NCBI RefSeq assembly: GCF_014649775.1
Contig: NZ_BMTR01000005.1
Location: forward strand, 372,001 to 436,000
DNA from: Streptomyces longisporoflavus
GTDB lineage: Bacteria; Actinomycetota; Actinomycetes; Streptomycetales; Streptomycetaceae
DNA: 64,000 nt
Direction of reading: 5' to 3'
In this document: positions 59,989 through 64,000 of the stretch, piece after piece
Layout: each line of letters begins with the position of its first letter
Numbering within the stretch: the first letter of the stretch is position 1
Notes under the pieces: model-generated
Told to the model about the DNA's origin: nothing
Databases searched by the model: none
Seen by the model: the letters and a program-made list of their open reading frames with translations, nothing else
Translations under genes and position numbers: made by a program

Positions 59989-61785
59989 CTACCCGCGGTA
60001 AATCGCCTCGATCTCGTCCGCGTAGTCCTTCGCGACGACGTTCCTCTTCAGCTTCAGCGACGGAGTCAGATGCCCCGACTCCTCCGTGAACTGCGAGGAG
60101 AGGACACGGAACTTCCGCACGGACTCCGCCTTGGAGACCGCCGCGTTGCCGTCGTCCACCGCGCTCTGGATCTCCGCGAGAAGGTCCACGTCCTCCCGCA
60201 GCGACGCCGCCGTGGAACCGGCCGGCTTCCCGTGGTCCGAGGCCCAGCGGCCAAGAAATTCGTCGTCCACCGTGACGAGCGCCCCCACGAAGGGCCGCCC
60301 GTCGCCCACGACCATGCACTCGGCGACGAGCGCGTGCGCGCGGATACGGTCCTCGATCACCGCCGGAGCGACGTTCTTGCCGCCCGCCGTGACGATGATC
60401 TCCTTCTTGCGGCCGGTGATCCGCAGATAGCCGTCCTCGTCGAGCGTGCCTATGTCGCCCGTGTGGAACCAGCCGTCGGCGAGCGCCTCTTCGGTCGCGC
60501 CCTCGTTGTTCCAGTACTCCGTGAACAAGTGCTCGCCGTGCAGCAGCACCTCGCCGTCGTCGGCGATCCGGACGACCGAGCCGGGCAGCGGCTGGCCGAC
60601 CGTGCCGATCTTCTGGCGGTCCCAGGGGTTGAACGCGGTGGCCGCGCACGACTCCGTCAGGCCGTAGCCCTCCAGGACCGTGAAGCCGATGCCGCGGAAG
60701 AAGTGGCCCAGGCGCTCGCCGAGCGGCGCGCCGCCCGAGATCGCGAACTCGCCGCGCCCGCCGAGGACGGCCCGCAGCTTGCTGTAGACCAGCTTGTCGA
60801 ACGTCTTGTACTTGATCTTCAGGCCGAGCGAGGGACCGCTCGGGGTGTCCAGCGCGCGGCTGTACGCGATCGCCGTGTCCGCGGCCTTGTCGAAGATCTT
60901 GCCCTTGCCGTCGGCCTGCGCCTTGGCGCGCGCCGAGTTGTAGACCTTCTCGAAGACGCGCGGGACGCCCAGGATCATGGTCGGCTTGAACGACGCGAGC
61001 TCGTCCGTGAGGTTCTTGACGTCCGGCGCGTGGCCCAGCTTGATCGGCGCCATCAGCGCGGCCACCTCGACCAGGCGGCCGAAGACGTGCGCGACGGGAA
61101 GGAAGAGCAGCACCGAGCACTCGCCGGTGCGGAAGAGCGGCTTCAGGCGCTCCACGACGTTGCCGCACTCCGCGAAGAAGCTGCGGTGCGTGAGCACACA
61201 GCCCTTGGGGCGGCCCGTGGTGCCCGAGGTGTAGACGATGGTGGCCGGGTCGTCGGCGCCCGCGACCGCGCTGCGCTCGTCGACGGTCTCCTCCGGGACG
61301 TCGGCGCCCGCGCGGTTCAGCTCGTCGACGCCGCCGGCGTCGATCTGCCAGACGTTGACGAGGTCGGGGAGCCGGTCGCGCACGGCGTCGACGGCCGCGG
61401 AGTGCGCGTCGAGCTCGACGATGATGCCGACGGCCCCGGAGTCGCCCAGGATCCACTGGATCTGCTCGGCGGAGCTCGTCTCGTACACCGGCACGGTGAC
61501 GGCGCCCGCGCTCCAGATCGCGAAGTCGAGGAGGGTCCACTCGTAACGGGTGCGGGACATCAGGGCGACGCGGTCGCCGGGGCGCACACCGGAGGCGATG
61601 AGCCCCTTCGCGGCGGCGCGGACCTCGGCGAGGAAGGTCTTGGCGTTGACGTCCTGCCAGGTGCCGTTCACCTTGCGGCCGATGACGGCGACATCCGGAT
61701 GCTGCGCGGCATTTCTGCGGACGATGTCGGTCAGATTGCCGTCCGCAGGGACCTCGTACAGGGCCGGAAGGCTGAACTCGCGCAA
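59989..61785 (-). CDS. Long-chain fatty-acid--CoA ligase (FadD type), TTG start
   Basis: A 598-residue ANL-superfamily enzyme that activates fatty acids via acyl-AMP. Visible motifs: the P-loop YTSGTTGRPKG near residue 180, VLEGYGLTESCA, WFHTGDIGTLDEDGYL and the hinge/A8 region ITGRKKEIIVTAGGKNVAP, with a C-terminal lysine in SLKLKRNVV. The start is TTG 61785 (LREFSLPALYEVP), ten bases after AGGAG; family members begin with this REFSLPALYE segment. In-frame codons upstream encode non-conserved sequence. It is divergent from the metallophosphoesterase across 318 bp that hold two copies of CACGACGTTGTG. Confidence 0.93.
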   Translation of the reverse strand: MREFSLPALYEVPADGNLTDIVRRNAAQHPDVAVIGRKVNGTWQDVNAKTFLAEVRAAAKGLIASGVRPGDRVALMSRTRYEWTLLDFAIWSAGAVTVPVYETSSAEQIQWILGDSGAVGIIVELDAHSAAVDAVRDRLPDLVNVWQIDAGGVDELNRAGADVPEETVDERSAVAGADDPATIVYTSGTTGRPKGCVLTHRSFFAECGNVVERLKPLFRTGECSVLLFLPVAHVFGRLVEVAALMAPIKLGHAPDVKNLTDELASFKPTMILGVPRVFEKVYNSARAKAQADGKGKIFDKAADTAIAYSRALDTPSGPSLGLKIKYKTFDKLVYSKLRAVLGGRGEFAISGGAPLGERLGHFFRGIGFTVLEGYGLTESCAATAFNPWDRQKIGTVGQPLPGSVVRIADDGEVLLHGEHLFTEYWNNEGATEEALADGWFHTGDIGTLDEDGYLRITGRKKEIIVTAGGKNVAPAVIEDRIRAHALVAECMVVGDGRPFVGALVTVDDEFLGRWASDHGKPAGSTAASLREDVDLLAEIQSAVDDGNAAVSKAESVRKFRVLSSQFTEESGHLTPSLKLKRNVVAKDYADEIEAIYRG

Positions 61786-61815
61786 GACTGCTGCTCCTAC
61801 ATAGGGCGCCGGCGC

Positions 61816-61983
61816 CACGACGTTGTGCGATGCGACGGTGCGGTCCAAGATCGGGCAGGTGCTCCGTGGAAATGGGGGGAAAGAAGGCTGGAGCACTACT
61901 GGACTGCCCGGACGTTACCCATGGGTATGGCTTGTTCGGTAGGGGGTCCGGGCCAGATGTTCGGTGCGTCACACGACGTTGTG
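61816..61983. promoter_or_regulatory. Two identical 12-mers CACGACGTTGTG in the divergent promoter region
   Basis: Copies at 61816-61827 and 61972-61983 are imperfect palindromes 156 bp apart, one beside each divergent gene (31 bp before the ligase start; 121 bp before the phosphoesterase start). They may be operators for a shared regulator. The rest of the 318-bp gap shows nothing else I can support. Confidence 0.4.
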
Positions 61984-62103
61984 GTCTGAACCGCACAGTA
62001 CGCCACGCCCTTCCCGACTCGGAAGTAACCGCAGGTCCGCACCCTTCTCCCCCCTTCCCCGGGCCTCTACCCGGGCTTGCCCGCGCGTTCTAGGGTGATC
62101 GGC

Positions 62104-62874
62104 ATGCCAGGTTTCAGGGTCAATGTGGTCAGTGACGTGCACGGCAACGCAAAGGATCTCGCCCGCGCGGGCGAGGGGGCCGACGCACTCATCTGTCTCG
62201 GTGATCTGGTCCTGTTTCTCGACTACGCCGACCACTCGCGCGGTATCTTCCCCGACCTCTTCGGCGAGGAGAACGCGGACCGCCTCGTCGAACTGCGCAC
62301 CGCACGCCGATTCGACGAGGCCAGGGAGCTGGGAGCCCGGCTGTGGGCGGGGATGGACCAGGCTCCGGCGATCGAGAAAGCCGTGCGCAAGCAGTACGCC
62401 GAGCTGTTCCCCGCCTTCCCCGCACCGACGTACGCGACGTACGGCAACGTCGACATGCCGGCCCTCTGGTCCGAGTACGCGGGCCCCGGCACCACCGTCC
62501 TGGACGGCGGGCGCGCCGAGATCGGCGGCCGGGTCTTCGGCTTCGTCGGCGGCGGCCTGCGCACCCCCATGCGGACGCCGTACGAGATCAGCGACGAGGA
62601 GTACGCGGCCAAGATCGAGGCGGTCGGAGAGGTCGACGTGCTCTGCACGCACATCCCGCCGGACGTCCCCGAACTCGTGTACGACACTGTTGCGCGCCGT
62701 TTCGAGCGGGGCAGTCGTGCGCTGCTCGCGGCCATTCACAAGACCCGCCCGAGGTACTCACTTTTCGGCCACGTCCATCAACCGCTGACGCGACGGATGC
62801 GGGTCGGGGCGACGGAGTGTGTGAACGTGGGGCACTTCGCGAGCTCGGGCAGGCCGTGGGCCCTGGAGTGGTGA
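62104..62874 (+). CDS. Calcineurin-like metallophosphoesterase
   Basis: A 256-residue dinuclear-metal phosphoesterase with all class motifs: VVSDVHGN (DxH), CLGDLVLF (GD), YATYGNVDMP (GNxD variant of GNH), CTHIPPDVPE and FGHVHQPL (GHxH). The substrate is unknown; YfcE-like or nucleotide phosphodiesterase activity is possible. ATG 62104 has TAGGGT seven bases upstream and no Shine-Dalgarno, so it may be leaderless; GTG 62095 would add three residues. It is followed by the SRPBCC gene after 90 bp. Confidence 0.88.
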   Translation: MPGFRVNVVSDVHGNAKDLARAGEGADALICLGDLVLFLDYADHSRGIFPDLFGEENADRLVELRTARRFDEARELGARLWAGMDQAPAIEKAVRKQYAELFPAFPAPTYATYGNVDMPALWSEYAGPGTTVLDGGRAEIGGRVFGFVGGGLRTPMRTPYEISDEEYAAKIEAVGEVDVLCTHIPPDVPELVYDTVARRFERGSRALLAAIHKTRPRYSLFGHVHQPLTRRMRVGATECVNVGHFASSGRPWALEW

Positions 62875-62964
62875 CAGCGGTCCACCCGGTGCGCGGTAGC
62901 CTTCACGCGTCACACATATAGACACCACCCCCCTTACCGGACCGCATCTGGAGGAGCCACAGAG

Positions 62965-63408
62965 ATGGCGGAACACACCAGCTCGAGCATCACGATCGAG
63001 GCGGCACCGGCCGAGGTGATGGGGGTGATCGCCGACTTCGCGCGCTACCCGGACTGGACGGGCGAGGTGAAGGAGGCGGAGGTGCTCGACACCGACGAGC
63101 AGGGCCGCGCCAAGCAGGTCCGCCTCGTCATGGACGCGGGCGCGATCAAGGACGACCAGACGCTCGGGTACACCTGGACCGGCGAGAACGAGGTCAGCTG
63201 GACCCTCGTCAAGTCGCAGATGCTGCGCTCGCTCGACGGCTCCTACCTGCTGCGGCCCGCGGGCACCGGCACGGAGGTCACGTACAAGCTGACCGTCGAC
63301 GTCAAGATCCCCATGCTCGGCATGATCAAGCGCAAGGCGGAGAAGGTCATCATCGACCGGGCGCTCGCGGGTCTGAAGAAGCGAGTGGAAGCCGGGCCGA
63401 AGGCCTGA
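62965..63408 (+). CDS. SRPBCC-superfamily (START-like) protein
   Basis: A 147-residue hydrophobic-cavity protein: SSSITIEAAPAEVMGVIADFARYPDWTGEVKEAEVLD is the typical beta1-helix-WxP opening, and the C-terminal helix ends IDRALAGLKKRVEAGPKA. Often labelled polyketide cyclase/dehydrase-like, but no polyketide genes are near, so a lipid- or cofactor-binding role is as likely. GGAGGAGCC lies eight bases before the ATG. It precedes an ArsA-like ATPase. Confidence 0.88.
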   Translation: MAEHTSSSITIEAAPAEVMGVIADFARYPDWTGEVKEAEVLDTDEQGRAKQVRLVMDAGAIKDDQTLGYTWTGENEVSWTLVKSQMLRSLDGSYLLRPAGTGTEVTYKLTVDVKIPMLGMIKRKAEKVIIDRALAGLKKRVEAGPKA

Positions 63409-63525
63409 CGGCGCGGGGTCGCCGGGCGGGCGGCCGGGCGGGAGAGATCCGGCGCGTGGCCGGCAGGCGGGCCCACCGGCCCGCGGTTCCGGCCGCCCCC
63501 GCCGGCTCCCGTACCGTTCACTCTT

Positions 63526-64000
63526 ATGCGCACCCTTCTGCTCACCGGCCCCGGCGGCTCCGGCCGAACCACCGTCGCCGCGGCCACCGCGCTCCGTGCC
63601 GCCCGTGAGGGACAGCGGACCCTGCTGATCTCCGCCGACCGCGCCGACACCCTCGGCGCGGAACACGCGAACCTCACCCTGCGGACACTGGCCCCCGGCG
63701 ACGAGTTCCGCGAAGATCTCCTCGCCCTGCAGAACCGCGCCTCCTCCGCGCTCGACCTGCTCGGCGCGGGACGTCTGGAGGGCGAGGAGCTCACCCCGCT
63801 GCCCGGCAGCGACGAACTCGCCCTGCTTCGCGCCCTGCGCGACGCCGGACAGGGCGCGTACGACACCGTGGTGGCCGACCTGCCCCCGGTGCCCCGCGCC
63901 CTCGCGGTCCTCGCCCTGCCCGAGCAGCTGCGCCGCTACCTCCGCAGGCTCCTGCCGCCCGAGCGGCAGGCGGCCCGCGCCCTGCGGCCCATGCTCGGCC
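63526..64000 (+). CDS. ArsA/Get3-like P-loop ATPase, N-terminal part only
   Basis: The frame is open to the window end (158 full codons). It begins MRTLLLTGPGGSGRTTVAAATALRAAREG, a deviant Walker A: the ArsA form is GKGGVGKT, here both lysines are replaced (Pro and Arg). VVADLPPVPRALAVLALPEQLRRYLRR resembles the switch/helical region of ArsA proteins, where a DTAP motif is usual. TACCGT stands eight bases before the ATG and no Shine-Dalgarno is present. Its substrate cannot be read from this part. Confidence 0.75.
   Translation, partial: MRTLLLTGPGGSGRTTVAAATALRAAREGQRTLLISADRADTLGAEHANLTLRTLAPGDEFREDLLALQNRASSALDLLGAGRLEGEELTPLPGSDELALLRALRDAGQGAYDTVVADLPPVPRALAVLALPEQLRRYLRRLLPPERQAARALRPMLG

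Noticed and set aside
62440..62460. Missing GNH motif in the metallophosphoesterase as a sign of inactivation
   Set aside because: GNxD variants occur in active members of the superfamily, and all other metal ligands are present.
1..64000. tRNA, rRNA, CRISPR arrays, IS elements, integrase or att sites
   Set aside because: I looked for cloverleaf ends, regular spaced repeats, transposase motifs and terminal inverted repeats and saw none; the region reads as conserved core chromosome.

Overview
This window is an actinobacterial chromosome segment, almost certainly Streptomyces. G+C is very high with strong GC3 bias, GTG and occasional TTG starts are common, start and stop codons often overlap (ATGA/GTGA), and the gene set is typically actinobacterial: homodimeric AceE, a two-lipoyl E2, AdoK, NlpC/P60 hydrolases, a qcrCAB bc1 complex with diheme cytochrome and multi-span Rieske protein, PimB, and a SAM-IV riboswitch. 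From memory, and unverified, the order resembles the S. coelicolor core region around SCO2131-SCO2183 read in reverse. I saw no phage, IS element, CRISPR array, rRNA or tRNA.

Layout. 1-8.7 kb, minus strand: pyruvate/2-oxoacid dehydrogenase genes (aceE, a GntR regulator, E2, lpd) and leucyl aminopeptidase pepA. 8.9-16.4 kb: late cobalamin genes (cobS, cobT, an MBL-cobU fusion) interleaved with a membrane protein, an aminoacyl-phosphatidylglycerol-synthase-like protein coupled to a rhomboid-like protein, and a methyltransferase. 16.4-22.8 kb: a small protein, an HtrA-like lipoprotein protease, a methyltransferase with a probable CTG start, a DUF3043-type membrane protein, pspA-pspAA and a NarL-type two-component system directly upstream of an RND exporter (23.0-26.1 kb). 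26.3-32.6 kb: nadA, an A-type Fe-S carrier, an anchored secreted protein, a tiny conserved-looking peptide gene, adenosine kinase and an IscS-TusA fusion.

33.0-42.4 kb is the respiratory core: ctaC-ctaD-ctaF, then an L,D-transpeptidase and a degenerate receiver protein, then ctaE and qcrC-qcrA-qcrB. Together these encode the cytochrome bc1-aa3 supercomplex, with the diheme QcrC passing electrons from the quinol oxidase QcrAB to CuA of CtaC. trpD follows. At 43.65-45.3 kb a clear SAM-IV riboswitch and a six-codon leader ORF precede a SufS-like class V PLP enzyme.

45.3-51.6 kb, minus strand: glycerate kinase with a DASS-type anion transporter, an OmpR-type two-component system with a small secreted acidic protein, and a RAM-domain protein coupled to a rhomboid protease. 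51.7-64 kb: a zinc-ribbon protein, an NYN-domain RNA-binding protein, two tandem NlpC/P60 hydrolases each with a structured leader, a lipoprotein zinc peptidase, a GT87-like mannosyltransferase, PimB, a long-chain acyl-CoA synthetase, a metallophosphoesterase, a SRPBCC protein and the start of an ArsA-like ATPase.

Regulatory themes worth a second look: palindromes sitting on or near promoters (aceE, RND exporter, nadA, ctaC, ctaE), about ten genes with a TANNNT box 6-8 nt before the start codon and no Shine-Dalgarno (probable leaderless mRNAs), three convergent gene pairs whose 3' ends overlap by 44-55 bp, and the SAM-IV/leader-ORF/desulfurase unit.
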